Positions 42,727 to 51,591 of a stretch of 64,000 nt of DNA are shown in pieces (within the stretch, counting starts at the first letter, position 1; the number at the start of each line of letters is the position of its first letter). The notes beneath the pieces were generated by a model. It saw only the letters and a list, made by a program, of their open reading frames with translations, had not been told where the DNA came from and made no database searches. Both the position numbers and the translations under genes were made by a program. This DNA is from an uncultured Lacinutrix sp. (GTDB taxonomy: Bacteria > Bacteroidota > Bacteroidia > Flavobacteriales > Flavobacteriaceae): assembly GCF_947500325.1 (NCBI RefSeq), contig NZ_CANMRQ010000002.1, forward strand, positions 1 through 64,000, written 5' to 3'.

Positions 42727-44528
42727 AACGGTATTTCTATTATAAACGTACTTCCTTTATTGGAGTTAGAATCAATAGATAATTTTCCATTTAATTCTTC
42801 TACTTTTTTATCTATACTGTATAATCCTAGCCCTTTTTGTTTTTTTAATTGAGCCATGTCCAATCCAACCCCATTATCCTCTACAATAATTATTATTGAG
42901 CTTTTATCACCGGTAATATCTACAGAGACCTCTGATGCTTTTGAGTGCTTTAAAGCATTGGTAATCAATTCCGTAGTCATACGCCGTAGATCATTTTCGA
43001 TGGATATATTAACAATATTAGATGTTCCATGACTGTGTACCTCTAAAGATAATTGATTACTCTCATTAATGATAGCTGCAAAATCCTTAATAATATCAAC
43101 CCAATAGCCAGAATTTCGAGATGCGGAATCTTCCAGATGAGCCATGTTTCTTACTTTTTGATAGGCTTCGTTCAATAATTTTCTTGTTTTGGATATTAAG
43201 TTTTCTTCTTCTTGTTGAAAATAATCTTTATGTGCTTTTAGATTATCAAAACTTTGTTGAATAGCTATGATCAATCCTCCTAAATTATCATGTAATTCAC
43301 CTGCGATACGCTGACGTTGACGATCTTTTTCTTCATTGCGTGCATCAATTGCTTCTAATTCTTTTTCTCTTTCCGCAAGTTGTTTTTTACTACGATAATA
43401 CAATATGAGTATTGTACCAATTACTATAACTGCTAATAAGATAACTGCTAATAAGACTAGGCGATTTTTATCTTTTATCCCCTCTGCCTTCAAGGTTAAA
43501 TTTTTTTCAGATAATTGGTTAGTTTCTAACAAGGTTAGTATATTATTTTGCTTCGCTATATTTACACTATCTCTGTGAGCTACCATCTTTTTATAGTAAA
43601 AAAAAGCAGAGTCTTTTTTTTCTAAACTTTCATAATTGAGGGATAAATACCTGTAGAGTCCTTGTTTTCTATTGTGAACATTCTCTTTGATAGGCAAAAT
43701 TTCTGCTTTCAAAAGTATTTCGATAGCTTTTTCATATTCCTCTTTAAGAGTATAGGTATAGGCACTTGTGCGTAAAGATGAATCCATATAATCAGGTGAG
43801 TCTATAATTTTTGCATAATATTGCATGCTATCTGTATGCACCTTAGACTGTTTAAAGTCATTTATATAACTTTGATTTATAACTGCCTTATAGTTATGCA
43901 CCTTAAACATTGCCTGTGGAGTTTTTATAGTATTAGCGTATCTTGTTGCTTCTTGAAGATGGAAACGAGTTTTTTCAATATTAGATTGGGAAATTTCCAA
44001 AAAACTCAACCCCAAATGAGCAGTTAATAATTGTTCCTTGTCATTATTTTTAGTCGCATTTTCAAAAAATGATTTTAGATAAGATTCCCCATCGTATTGC
44101 AAAAAGTCCTGAGAAACTAATGTATAATGCAAATCATTATTAATGATATTTGCCATTTTTTTGTTCCCATCTATATTGAATAGCTTTTGGGCTTCTATTT
44201 TAAGTGCATATGCTTTTTCTTCTTGGTTATTGTATCTATAAGTATCTGCAAGCACATAATAGTACCATGCTTTATATTTCTCTAGAAGTTGTGAACTATC
44301 TATTTTTTTAAGATTAATAAATGCTTTTGCCAAATCTCGTTTTTCAAGAAATAATTTCCCTTTATAATACCAATATAAACTGCTATCCTTATTGGAGATA
44401 TTAACATCTTGAAGTTCATGTTCAAAAACAGTATAATTTTTGCTCACCAATAAGGAATCTAATTTATTTATTTGTGTAAATGCCTTATTAGACAATAACA
44501 AACAACATAATAACAGTATGTGTTTCAT
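42723..44528 (-). CDS. TPR-type sensor histidine kinase (HisKA_3)
   Basis: 601 residues; signal peptide (A-F-T-Q), TPR-like helical repeats (~20-320) facing the periplasm, one TM helix (~355-375), coiled coil, then HisKA_3 with phospho-His in G-E-L-H-D-N-L-G-G and HATPase_c with D-N-G-V-G-L, G-L-G-L-Y-S. Phosphorylates the overlapping NarL regulator. Starts 33 bp after the 174-residue gene, likely same operon. It would let an envelope signal control the CBASS-like genes. Confidence 0.88.
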   Translation of the reverse strand: MKHILLLCCLLLSNKAFTQINKLDSLLVSKNYTVFEHELQDVNISNKDSSLYWYYKGKLFLEKRDLAKAFINLKKIDSSQLLEKYKAWYYYVLADTYRYNNQEEKAYALKIEAQKLFNIDGNKKMANIINNDLHYTLVSQDFLQYDGESYLKSFFENATKNNDKEQLLTAHLGLSFLEISQSNIEKTRFHLQEATRYANTIKTPQAMFKVHNYKAVINQSYINDFKQSKVHTDSMQYYAKIIDSPDYMDSSLRTSAYTYTLKEEYEKAIEILLKAEILPIKENVHNRKQGLYRYLSLNYESLEKKDSAFFYYKKMVAHRDSVNIAKQNNILTLLETNQLSEKNLTLKAEGIKDKNRLVLLAVILLAVIVIGTILILYYRSKKQLAEREKELEAIDARNEEKDRQRQRIAGELHDNLGGLIIAIQQSFDNLKAHKDYFQQEEENLISKTRKLLNEAYQKVRNMAHLEDSASRNSGYWVDIIKDFAAIINESNQLSLEVHSHGTSNIVNISIENDLRRMTTELITNALKHSKASEVSVDITGDKSSIIIIVEDNGVGLDMAQLKKQKGLGLYSIDKKVEELNGKLSIDSNSNKGSTFIIEIPL

Positions 44529-44561
44529 AAATGAAATTTTAATGTAGCAATTTACAATATT

Positions 44562-45086
44562 TTAAGCGGGATGTAATACACCACCACCGACTGTTCTAGG
44601 CTCCTCTTCAATTATGTTTGCAGGTATTCCAGCAACGAATTTTTGAAGCAGTTCCATATCGCATTCATATTCTTTAGAATTAGAATTGAACGTAACATGA
44701 TGTTTTACAAAAAAACGATAGATTTCAATATTAGAATCTTCAAAATCTTCATCATGTAATGTTATAACAAGGATTTTTTCATTTGTGAAACTAGCTACTT
44801 TGAAAATTGAATCTAGTTCCAAAGTGTCCCTATTCCAATCTAAGTTTTCAAACGCTAATTTTTTTCTGTCTGTAGGATGCCCATGACTATAAATAGCAAG
44901 GAAGCAAGGAATACTTTCACTAGAGATATCATAACATTGTTTTAATTCTAGACGGTAATCCTTTCCTGAATTTGTTAAGGTGATTTGAGGTATTTCTGTT
45001 GCTATATCAATCTTATTTTTTTCGATTGAATAACTTCCCCTAGTGTAAAATAATTGTTTGTGTGCTGAAGTTTCTAAAGATTTCAT
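44562..45086 (-). CDS. Hypothetical 174-residue protein, first gene of TCS operon
   Basis: Soluble, no signal peptide. Contains C-F-L-A-I-Y-S-H-G-H-P-T and I-L-V-I-T-L-H-D-E-D-F strands and ends G-G-G-V-L-H-P-A. No family recognised. It is preceded by the third NarL-type palindrome (80 bp upstream) and followed by the kinase and regulator genes, so it belongs to the same regulon. A small effector-associated adaptor is possible. Confidence 0.55.
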   Translation of the reverse strand: MKSLETSAHKQLFYTRGSYSIEKNKIDIATEIPQITLTNSGKDYRLELKQCYDISSESIPCFLAIYSHGHPTDRKKLAFENLDWNRDTLELDSIFKVASFTNEKILVITLHDEDFEDSNIEIYRFFVKHHVTFNSNSKEYECDMELLQKFVAGIPANIIEEEPRTVGGGVLHPA

Positions 45087-45165
45087 TTTTCTTTGAGTTT
45101 AAATTATTAATAAAAAATTGTTTTTAATCTAATTCAAAATTAAATGATCATAGAAGTTGAAAACA

Positions 45166-45181
45166 TACCCTGGTAAAGGTA
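45166..45181. promoter_or_regulatory. NarL-type 7-2-7 palindrome, site 3 (TCS operon)
   Basis: TACCCTG-GT-AAAGGTA, 80 bp before the first gene of the kinase/regulator operon, suggesting autoregulation. It ends only 3 bp before the stop of the element B recombinase gene. Confidence 0.7.
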
Positions 45182-45184
45182 AAT

Positions 45185-46090
45185 TTAGATACTATTAATC
45201 GGATGCATTGTCTCGATAATCTCCTGCAAACTTTCCAAATCATCCTGAACATACCTTTCTGTAGAAGAAATATAACGATGCCCTGCCATATACTGAACCT
45301 CACGAATGTTATGGTGACTAAGCCAATTAGTTATCACAGAAGCTCTAATCTGCTTCATATCTTTTACGTTATGGTTAATACGTTTAAGGTTTTTAAATAA
45401 GTATCTAGAAATAATATCAAACCGATCTGAATTTAGTGGAAATAAAGCCTCTGTATGGCTTTGAATTGCATCTTGCAGTAATTCCCTGTCCTTCTCAAGA
45501 TAGTGAAGCAGTGGCACGATTTGCAACGATTTAAGCTCTAATGTTCGAGCATTGGTCTTACGAGTTGATGGCACATAAATTTTTCCGTTATCGATATCAA
45601 TATGTTCCAGTTTTAATGTTTTGAGTGCTGTAGTATTTAAGCCTTGATAGACCATAAATCCTGTAATCACTTTATTACGCATAGCTACCGATGGACAATT
45701 AGGCAATTCAATGTTTTCAGTTTTATAGCTGTAATATAAATCCTCAAGTTCATTTTGATCTAAAAGATTATGATTAAGCGTACGTTTAACGCCACGAATA
45801 TTAATACTCTCCATTGGATTCGTACTTCTTCTATTATCATCAATAAGAAAATGGAATAGTATTTTCAATGCGCCAACTTGGTGCTTGATAGTACTTTTAG
45901 ATAGTGACTTCCCTTTTCGTGGTTGCTGTATTTTCTTTACATACTCCAAACACAATTTGTAATCAATCGTTTCTAAATCATAATCTTTAGCATGGCACCA
46001 GTTAGAGAATAAGCTAGCAGAACGCAAGTAGGATACTACTGTTGTTTTAGAATACCCTTGAGTAAATAAATAATTTTCAAACTGTTCCAT
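45185..46090 (-). CDS. Tyrosine recombinase-like protein lacking Arg I (element B)
   Basis: 301 residues from ATG at 46090 (TTG two codons earlier). Very similar to the element A homologue. G-L-N-T-T-A-L-K-T-L replaces G-L-R-x-S-E-L, so Arg I is again Asn; K-Q-I-R, G-H-R-Y and the S-T-E-R-Y tyrosine are kept. Overlaps the complete recombinase gene by 14 bp. Retention of the defect in both copies argues for a conserved non-catalytic role. Confidence 0.75.
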   Translation of the reverse strand: MEQFENYLFTQGYSKTTVVSYLRSASLFSNWCHAKDYDLETIDYKLCLEYVKKIQQPRKGKSLSKSTIKHQVGALKILFHFLIDDNRRSTNPMESINIRGVKRTLNHNLLDQNELEDLYYSYKTENIELPNCPSVAMRNKVITGFMVYQGLNTTALKTLKLEHIDIDNGKIYVPSTRKTNARTLELKSLQIVPLLHYLEKDRELLQDAIQSHTEALFPLNSDRFDIISRYLFKNLKRINHNVKDMKQIRASVITNWLSHHNIREVQYMAGHRYISSTERYVQDDLESLQEIIETMHPINSI

Positions 46091-47051
46091 GTTCAATGTC
46101 TTTAACTATGTGCGTATAGATTTGCGTACTCTCTAAAGACGAATGCCCTAGAAAAGTACTAATAGATTTCATTGGTACTTTGTTTTGAAGTAGGTGCGTA
46201 GCAATACTATGACGAAGCGTATGTAGTGTAATATTCTTTTCTATAATCGTTTCATTTTCTGTTGCATCAATAATAACGGTTAATCGGTCTGCCATCGTTT
46301 TATCATTAATACGTTTTCCAAAACTTGAAAGCAGTAGTGCATCGGTTTGGTAACGCTTTATAAACTCTGGTCGAGCTTCATATAAGTAATCTTCTAAGAT
46401 TTGCAGATTGTATTTGTTTATTGGAATAAATCGTTCCTTGTAATTCTTACCACGGCGCACATAGATACGCTGTTTTTCAAATAAGATATCTGAAGTATCA
46501 AAATGAACGGCTTCATTTCGGCGAAGTCCGCAGCTATAGAGTAAAACCAATATGGCTTTATCACGCATTCTAAAATGTTCACTCATGTGAGATAGAGTGC
46601 AAGCTTCAAATAATGCTTTGATTTCGTATTGCGTTAAAATCACTTTCTGATTTTGATGATTGATTTTTTCGCCTTTTAAATGCACGCCAAATTTAATATT
46701 GGCATTATGTTCTTTTAGATAATCCAAGAACTTCTTTAAGGCTTGTTGATGTTTGTTTAAAAAGGCTTTTGATAATCCGCCACCACGTCTGCTATTAGCA
46801 CGATTAGATAAATCCTCATAATACTCTTTTACAATTTGAGTAGTGATGCGTTCAATGCCTGTATGCCCCTTCTTTTCTAAATAGTAAAAGAACTCTTTTA
46901 AATGATGAGGTAGATTGTAAACGGTAGTAGAAGCATAACCAAGTATATCTAACCAGTCTTTGTATGACTTTAGAATGGTAATAAATGACTCGTTTTGTAG
47001 CTTTAATTTCTTCATCCCTTTTACGTTTTTAGCTTTTGTGGCGAGTATCAT
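46077..47051 (-). CDS. Tyrosine recombinase, catalytically complete (element B)
   Basis: 324 residues. Arg I in C-G-L-R-R-N-E, H-T-L-R-H, L-G-H-S-S and the Y of T-Q-I-Y-T-H are intact. Homologous over its whole length with the element A enzyme. The start at 47051 lies beside a TGGCGAGTA repeat, the degenerate equivalent of the repeat in A. Confidence 0.88.
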   Translation of the reverse strand: MILATKAKNVKGMKKLKLQNESFITILKSYKDWLDILGYASTTVYNLPHHLKEFFYYLEKKGHTGIERITTQIVKEYYEDLSNRANSRRGGGLSKAFLNKHQQALKKFLDYLKEHNANIKFGVHLKGEKINHQNQKVILTQYEIKALFEACTLSHMSEHFRMRDKAILVLLYSCGLRRNEAVHFDTSDILFEKQRIYVRRGKNYKERFIPINKYNLQILEDYLYEARPEFIKRYQTDALLLSSFGKRINDKTMADRLTVIIDATENETIIEKNITLHTLRHSIATHLLQNKVPMKSISTFLGHSSLESTQIYTHIVKDIEHGTV

Positions 47052-47114
47052 TGATACTTTTGATTTTCAAACACTTAGCCTCGCCATTATGCCAGTGGCG
47101 AACCTATGGCGGTG
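47039..47114. repeat. TGGCGAACC repeat cluster, element B
   Basis: TGGCGAGTA at 47039-47047, GCCTCGCCA at 47078-47086, TGGCGAACC at 47096-47104 and TGGCGGTG nearby. The 27-bp inverted pair 47078-47104 (9+9+9) matches 8646-8672 in element A in spacing and in the sequence between the arms, while flanking DNA differs. Confidence 0.6.
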
Positions 47115-47156
47115 TGGAGCCCACACAGGCATTTTATTTCACTCAGATGTAATAAT

Positions 47157-48686
47157 TTAACTTGCTTTTTTTAATACTATTTTTAAACAATCATCTAATG
47201 CTTTATTAATCATGTCTTCTAAATTTTTGTATTCGTCTGCATCTATTAGTTCATAGCTAAAGGACTCTGATTTAATGTCTGCACGTTTCTTGATATAGCC
47301 TTCTTGTAATAACAGGTGATGGTATCTACGTAGCGTACTTTCTGCAATCCTAAGTTGTTTCCGAATTTCCCCATTAGAAAACAGCGTATCACCCTTTTCT
47401 GCCAAATGGACTTTAAGTCCCTCGAGGTAGTTTCTTGTTGCACCGTTTAGGCTATCGGATTTACGAAGCAGTATGGATTTGATAAGTGCATTGGCTTGTC
47501 TAATATCTTCTAATGTGGTTTCTATATATGCTTCCCCAGTTTGCGTATCATATTTTTTCTGTCTCTGCCACTGATAGTAGAATGTTATGGCTTCAATAAA
47601 TTGCAAGTAATGTGAATTACTTCGCCGAGGTTTAAATACCGATTTAGGAAGGACTAAATGTTCCGCATAGGGATTAATAATTCGAATGGGCTTTAATAAG
47701 CGTTGTACGTTTTGCAATAGGTTCTGTGCATAGATTTGATCTAGTACATTAATCTTACCAGCAGACGCTTTACGCTGGTAACTCATAATACGCTCATCTT
47801 GTGCTTCACTCTCATCTATATAGAGTAGAAAAGAACGGTTAGAATTATCCTCATAAAGTTTTTCCTGTGTGGTACATCCAGCAACCGACACTGGCCCCTC
47901 AACTACAAGGTTCTTAGTTTTGCTTTGTCCGCCAATTCCCTTTTGCACTACAGATTTAGTAATACGCTTTTTGGTTTGTAATTCTCGAAGCGGATAGAGT
48001 ACATCTTCCGCACCATCTAAATCTTCAATGAGGACTAATTTATTTTTAAGTTCATGACGTTTGAAATAATAAAAGGCATTAGCCGATAACACGGTAATTT
48101 CAACTTTGTCCTCTTCAGGTATCAGTTCTGCTACTTTAGATTGTAAGTGTGTTTTTCCGGCACCACTAGAACCAAAAGAAATACAATGCAAAGGATTGTC
48201 AGTTTTTCTACTGGTAAATATTAAGTACATCAAAAGTCGATTATCGACTTCTCCAATGACACCACTTGCTCCAATCAGCTTATTCGTTTTCTCCAGTAAA
48301 TTTTCAGACTTTAAAAAATCCATTGCCGAGCGACGTTCTTTTTTTGAAAGCAAATATTCTTCTACTTCCTCGTCTTCCTCTTTATCTAATAGCTCAATTC
48401 TATATTTTTCAAGATGATTAATGAGTTCTTGCAATGTTCTCCTTATCACCGACGTTCCGATTTCTAAAAACTCTGCAAGTTTACGAACTAGCTTTTCAAC
48501 CGCATTAGAATTATACAAATCAATATTATGGCGTAGTGCGTGGAGCTCATCTTCTGTACGATTAACCTTTAAGGTAATTCGCATGCGGTCTAATCCAAAA
48601 ACGGATAAACCACCAAGAATATGGCATTCTAAAACATCAGTTTTAAAAATAAAATGATTAGGGTTTGAGGTATTAAATAGATTCAT
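47157..48686 (-). CDS. AAA-type ATPase with C-terminal winged helix (element B)
   Basis: 509 residues, close relative of the element A ATPase. Walker A G-S-S-G-A-G-K-T near 172, Walker B L-V-L-I-E-D-L-D-G, V-S-V-A-G-C-T-T-Q sensor-like strand and C-terminal T-L-R-R-Y-H-H-L-L winged helix. Divergent from its XRE gene. Function in replication or recombination of the element is inferred. Confidence 0.6.
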   Translation of the reverse strand: MNLFNTSNPNHFIFKTDVLECHILGGLSVFGLDRMRITLKVNRTEDELHALRHNIDLYNSNAVEKLVRKLAEFLEIGTSVIRRTLQELINHLEKYRIELLDKEEDEEVEEYLLSKKERRSAMDFLKSENLLEKTNKLIGASGVIGEVDNRLLMYLIFTSRKTDNPLHCISFGSSGAGKTHLQSKVAELIPEEDKVEITVLSANAFYYFKRHELKNKLVLIEDLDGAEDVLYPLRELQTKKRITKSVVQKGIGGQSKTKNLVVEGPVSVAGCTTQEKLYEDNSNRSFLLYIDESEAQDERIMSYQRKASAGKINVLDQIYAQNLLQNVQRLLKPIRIINPYAEHLVLPKSVFKPRRSNSHYLQFIEAITFYYQWQRQKKYDTQTGEAYIETTLEDIRQANALIKSILLRKSDSLNGATRNYLEGLKVHLAEKGDTLFSNGEIRKQLRIAESTLRRYHHLLLQEGYIKKRADIKSESFSYELIDADEYKNLEDMINKALDDCLKIVLKKAS

Positions 48687-48777
48687 TTTTTAAAGAGCTT
48701 TTAAACATCAAATAACACAAAAATATCATTCAAATATAAATAAATATGATTATATAAATAAATAAAACTTGTGTTAT

Positions 48778-48808
48778 TTGCTGTTTAAATATATTTGACC
48801 TAATTTTG
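48778..48808 (+). promoter_or_regulatory. Promoter of the XRE gene, element B
   Basis: TTG (48778-48780), 20 nt, TAATTTTG (48801-48808), 19 bp before the ATG. Same as in element A, and the start of the spacer (CTGTTTA) is also conserved, which may mark a repressor site. Confidence 0.7.
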
Positions 48809-48827
48809 ATGTTAAATAATAGATACT

Positions 48828-49217
48828 ATGGAAGCAACACAAGCACTATTACTGGAGAACATTAAACGTATTCGCAAGGAGAAAGGCATGAGCCAAAAGG
48901 ATGTATCAGAAAAAGCGGATATGCTCGTGCCAACGTATTCAAGATTAGAGCGTGGCGGTTCAACGCCTGGACTCTCTACTATTGTAAAAATTGCTACAGC
49001 ACTTGATATACCAGTAGTGGAGTTATTTCAAAGCTCAGAAATTAAAGACCGCTCAGTTGCTCAAAAATTAGAAATGGTAAATGACTTATCAGAGTATAAC
49101 AAGAATGTAGTAAATATCATGTTGGATTCTATGATTGAAAAAGATCGTGTAGAGAAAATACAGGAAGTTAAAATGAAATCTAGATTGGCAGAGTTGGAAA
49201 AAATTAGGAAAAAATAA
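48828..49217 (+). CDS. XRE-family transcriptional regulator (element B)
   Basis: 129 residues; HTH in the first ~62 residues (I-K-R-I-R-K-E-K-G-M-S-Q-K-D-V, P-T-Y-S-R-L-E-R-G-G), then a C-terminal helix nearly identical to that of the element A regulator (Q-K-L-E-M-V-x-x-L-S-E-Y-N). Likely represses the divergent ATPase/recombinase operon. Followed after 4 bp by a membrane-protein gene. Confidence 0.85.
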   Translation: MEATQALLLENIKRIRKEKGMSQKDVSEKADMLVPTYSRLERGGSTPGLSTIVKIATALDIPVVELFQSSEIKDRSVAQKLEMVNDLSEYNKNVVNIMLDSMIEKDRVEKIQEVKMKSRLAELEKIRKK

Positions 49218-49221
49218 ATTT

Positions 49222-49710
49222 ATGAAATCACTTATACCTAAGAGCTTGTTTCCTTTTATTGAGAACAGCATTTTACTTTCCCAAATGTTTGTTATTCTAT
49301 TGTTTTTTGAAAACTATAGTTTATATATCTATGAAGAGTCAATTTTTGATTTAAAAATTGAATTTGATTTAATAAAATTGAAACCGTTTTTTGCTTTTAT
49401 TTATTTTCTAGCTATTACAAAAGGCATATGGTGGGTTTTAAATACAGTTAAAATTTTCAGTTCTTCTTTTTACAATGATGATGAGGCTGTAAAAATTAAA
49501 AGAAAACAGTCTTTCACATTATTTCTACTACTAATAGTTACTTCTTTTTATCTATTCAAAATAATGAATAACCCTTCATTATTTCCATTCTACATAGAAG
49601 ATTCATACTTCACCAATAAAATTATACAAGCACCAATATTTATAACTGCTTTTTTAAGTTTAATAATTTTTCTTGTTAGTTTTTCAAGTTTTTCAGAGAA
49701 AGAAAATTAA
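49222..49710 (+). CDS. Four-TM membrane protein (cargo slot, element B)
   Basis: 162 residues with hydrophobic helices at about 15-35, 53-75, 98-116 and 133-153. No catalytic motif. Co-directional with the XRE gene and overlapping the convergent 295-residue gene by 4 bp at the 3' end. Occupies the slot where element A carries the DUF262 gene. Function unknown; membrane-acting defence or toxin-like roles are possible. Confidence 0.55.
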   Translation: MKSLIPKSLFPFIENSILLSQMFVILLFFENYSLYIYEESIFDLKIEFDLIKLKPFFAFIYFLAITKGIWWVLNTVKIFSSSFYNDDEAVKIKRKQSFTLFLLLIVTSFYLFKIMNNPSLFPFYIEDSYFTNKIIQAPIFITAFLSLIIFLVSFSSFSEKEN

Positions 49711-50594
49711 TCTAATTTAAAAACTAGAACATCATTTGATTTGATTCGAATTCTTTTTTTTGTGAATTCCATAGGGTATTTTTGATAGGATAAAAGATAC
49801 CTTCCTTCTTTGATTCCAAAATATGTAATAGATGTTGGAGAATCTCCCTTTCGAAAATCTATATCGAATCTTTTGATTCTCTTAGTTTTCAAGTTTTTTA
49901 ATGTCGCTGGAAAGAAATCTTTACCATAGGCAACAAACTTAATACTTCCGAATTCTCCTGTTTCATTCTTTGATTTTAAATTTGTTGTATAAAAATCTTC
50001 AATCCCCATTTCCCTCAGGGTAAATTCTACACCAATACTATTAAGAGAATCTTGATATTTGCTTACAGTATTTGGAATTGGCACATATTTTGACCCTGTA
50101 GTGGTCCCGTAATTATTGTGATTCCCCAATTTAATCACATGAGAGTCATTATCTTTATTGGAATTAGGCTTTTTTTGATTATTATCTAAAGCTACTACAT
50201 GAGAACCATCATATTTTTTTTCAGCGCCTAATGAGTTTTTCGTTTCCTCGTGTAAAACCTTTAAGTTAGATTCATCAGTATTGGTAACATTATTATCATC
50301 TTTTGAACCACTATCTTGCTCCAATGTTTTGTAAACTACAATCTCTTCAGGTTCTTCTTTCTTCTCTTTTTTTGAGGAAGAATCTATTTTATTTATAACT
50401 TGTTTTTTTTGTGATTCACTATCAGCTTGTTCAACCTTAGGGTTATTTTCCTTGGTATCATCAGATCTTAAAATATTAATAATTTCATCTAATTTTCCAT
50501 TGTCCGATATGTAAACATAAAATGCTAATAATGCGGTAGTAATAGCAAGAAGAGTTACGAAGTATATTCTAATTTTTGTCCAGTTAAGCTTCAT
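49707..50594 (-). CDS. Membrane-anchored protein with low-complexity linker
   Basis: 295 residues; one TM helix (~10-27), a long polar linker rich in Lys, Asn, Asp and Ser (~35-165), then a C-terminal domain of ~125 residues (Y-T-T-N-L-K-S-K-N-E-T-G-E-F-G-S-I-K-F). Six bp downstream of a small XRE gene, so probably regulated by it. No family recognised. With the four-TM protein it forms the cargo of this slot. Confidence 0.5.
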   Translation of the reverse strand: MKLNWTKIRIYFVTLLAITTALLAFYVYISDNGKLDEIINILRSDDTKENNPKVEQADSESQKKQVINKIDSSSKKEKKEEPEEIVVYKTLEQDSGSKDDNNVTNTDESNLKVLHEETKNSLGAEKKYDGSHVVALDNNQKKPNSNKDNDSHVIKLGNHNNYGTTTGSKYVPIPNTVSKYQDSLNSIGVEFTLREMGIEDFYTTNLKSKNETGEFGSIKFVAYGKDFFPATLKNLKTKRIKRFDIDFRKGDSPTSITYFGIKEGRYLLSYQKYPMEFTKKRIRIKSNDVLVFKLD

Positions 50595-50600
50595 ATTTTC

Positions 50601-50837
50601 TTAATTAAAACCTCTAAAGAATTCTTCAAAAGAAATATCTAAGGCTTTTAATACCTTACACAAACTACTGAAACGTAAATCTTGCCCATTTTCATAACGT
50701 CCATACTGTGCTCTTGGAATCCTATTATCATAAGCAAACTGCTCGTAGTTTTTGTATCCTTTAGCAATGCGAAGTTCTTTTAAACGCTGCCCTAAAGCTT
50801 TGAGTTTCTTATCGGAGTATTTATCATGTGTTGCCAT
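50601..50837 (-). CDS. Small XRE-type regulator (element B)
   Basis: 78 residues from ATG at 50837 (TTG five codons earlier). HTH: L-K-E-L-R-I-A-K-G-Y, I-P-R-A-Q-Y-G-R-Y-E-N-G, L-C-K-V-L-K-A-L, ending E-E-F-F. Equivalent of the element A gene at 12580-12828. A perfect 16-bp palindrome lies between it and the divergent lipoprotein gene. Confidence 0.75.
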   Translation of the reverse strand: MATHDKYSDKKLKALGQRLKELRIAKGYKNYEQFAYDNRIPRAQYGRYENGQDLRFSSLCKVLKALDISFEEFFRGFN

Positions 50838-50871
50838 ATCACAAATAGACAAGAGTTCCTACTTTTTAACA

Positions 50872-50927
50872 ACTACTTATAAGTAGTATCTAATAAGGTG
50901 TTTTTAAAACAAAATTTCTTATGTTTG
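50872..50927. promoter_or_regulatory. 16-bp palindrome and -7 box between XRE and lipoprotein genes
   Basis: ACTACTTATAAGTAGT (50872-50887) is a perfect palindrome, a likely operator for the XRE protein. TATGTTTG (50920-50927) is a -7 box for the lipoprotein gene on the plus strand. Confidence 0.55.
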
Positions 50928-50958
50928 TCTTCATATATTATTAACTAAAACATACATA

Positions 50959-51483
50959 ATGAAAAAAACTCTTCTTCTAATAGTAGTAGGCATCATCTTT
51001 TCCTGCACTTCCAAAACGACCTTATCCGAGTCTGAAGCACTAGCAATTTTGAAACAAGATTATAAAGGCGATTGTTACAGCTTCGTTTTTAATAAAATGA
51101 ATGATTGGAAATCCAATAAGAATTATGTGGATGCTTTTTATGAATTAGAATCAAAGAAACTTGTAACCATTTCTAAAAGAGAAACTTTTATTCATGGCAA
51201 ATCTACGGGATATATTCTTTCATGGCAACCTACAGAAGAAGGCCTAAAGTATAAAAGCAAAAAAAGTAAGCAGTATAAGTTAACCGAGCTAATCGTTAAA
51301 GATATTGTAGGTATTTCTATTAACCAAGAAGAGAAAACAGCAGTCGTTCGATTTTCCTATGATGTAGTTTATACTCCTTTTAAGAAAGTACAGAATAGGT
51401 CTTATGGTAATTGTAAAAGTTCTACTGGAGAATACGAATTAGAATTTATACTTTATGATACTGGTTGGAAGATTAAGAAGTAA
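50959..51483 (+). CDS. Lipoprotein of unknown function (element B)
   Basis: 174 residues; lipobox I-I-F-S-C, then S-E-S-E-A-L-A-I-L-K-Q-D-Y and a final Y-D-T-G-W-K-I strand, matching the element A lipoprotein at both ends. Middle region D-I-V-G-I-S-I-N-Q-E-E-K-T-A-V-V-R-F-S-Y is also shared in pattern. Presumably lipid-anchored in the envelope. Its presence in both elements beside different cargo marks it as a core gene. Confidence 0.65.
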   Translation: MKKTLLLIVVGIIFSCTSKTTLSESEALAILKQDYKGDCYSFVFNKMNDWKSNKNYVDAFYELESKKLVTISKRETFIHGKSTGYILSWQPTEEGLKYKSKKSKQYKLTELIVKDIVGISINQEEKTAVVRFSYDVVYTPFKKVQNRSYGNCKSSTGEYELEFILYDTGWKIKK

Positions 51484-51500
51484 TGTAAGTACCTTTGAAC

Positions 51501-51539
51501 AAATTGTCTCAGAAGTGCTCAGATCATTTGAGACAATTT
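51501..51539 (+). terminator. Terminator after the lipoprotein gene
   Basis: AAATTGTCTCA (51501-51511) and TGAGACAATTT (51529-51539) form an 11-bp stem followed by T residues. Confidence 0.8.
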
Positions 51540-51591
51540 TTCTTAAAGTACGTCAAGAAATTCAGAAGAAACTGCCTCTATATTTTTGAGG

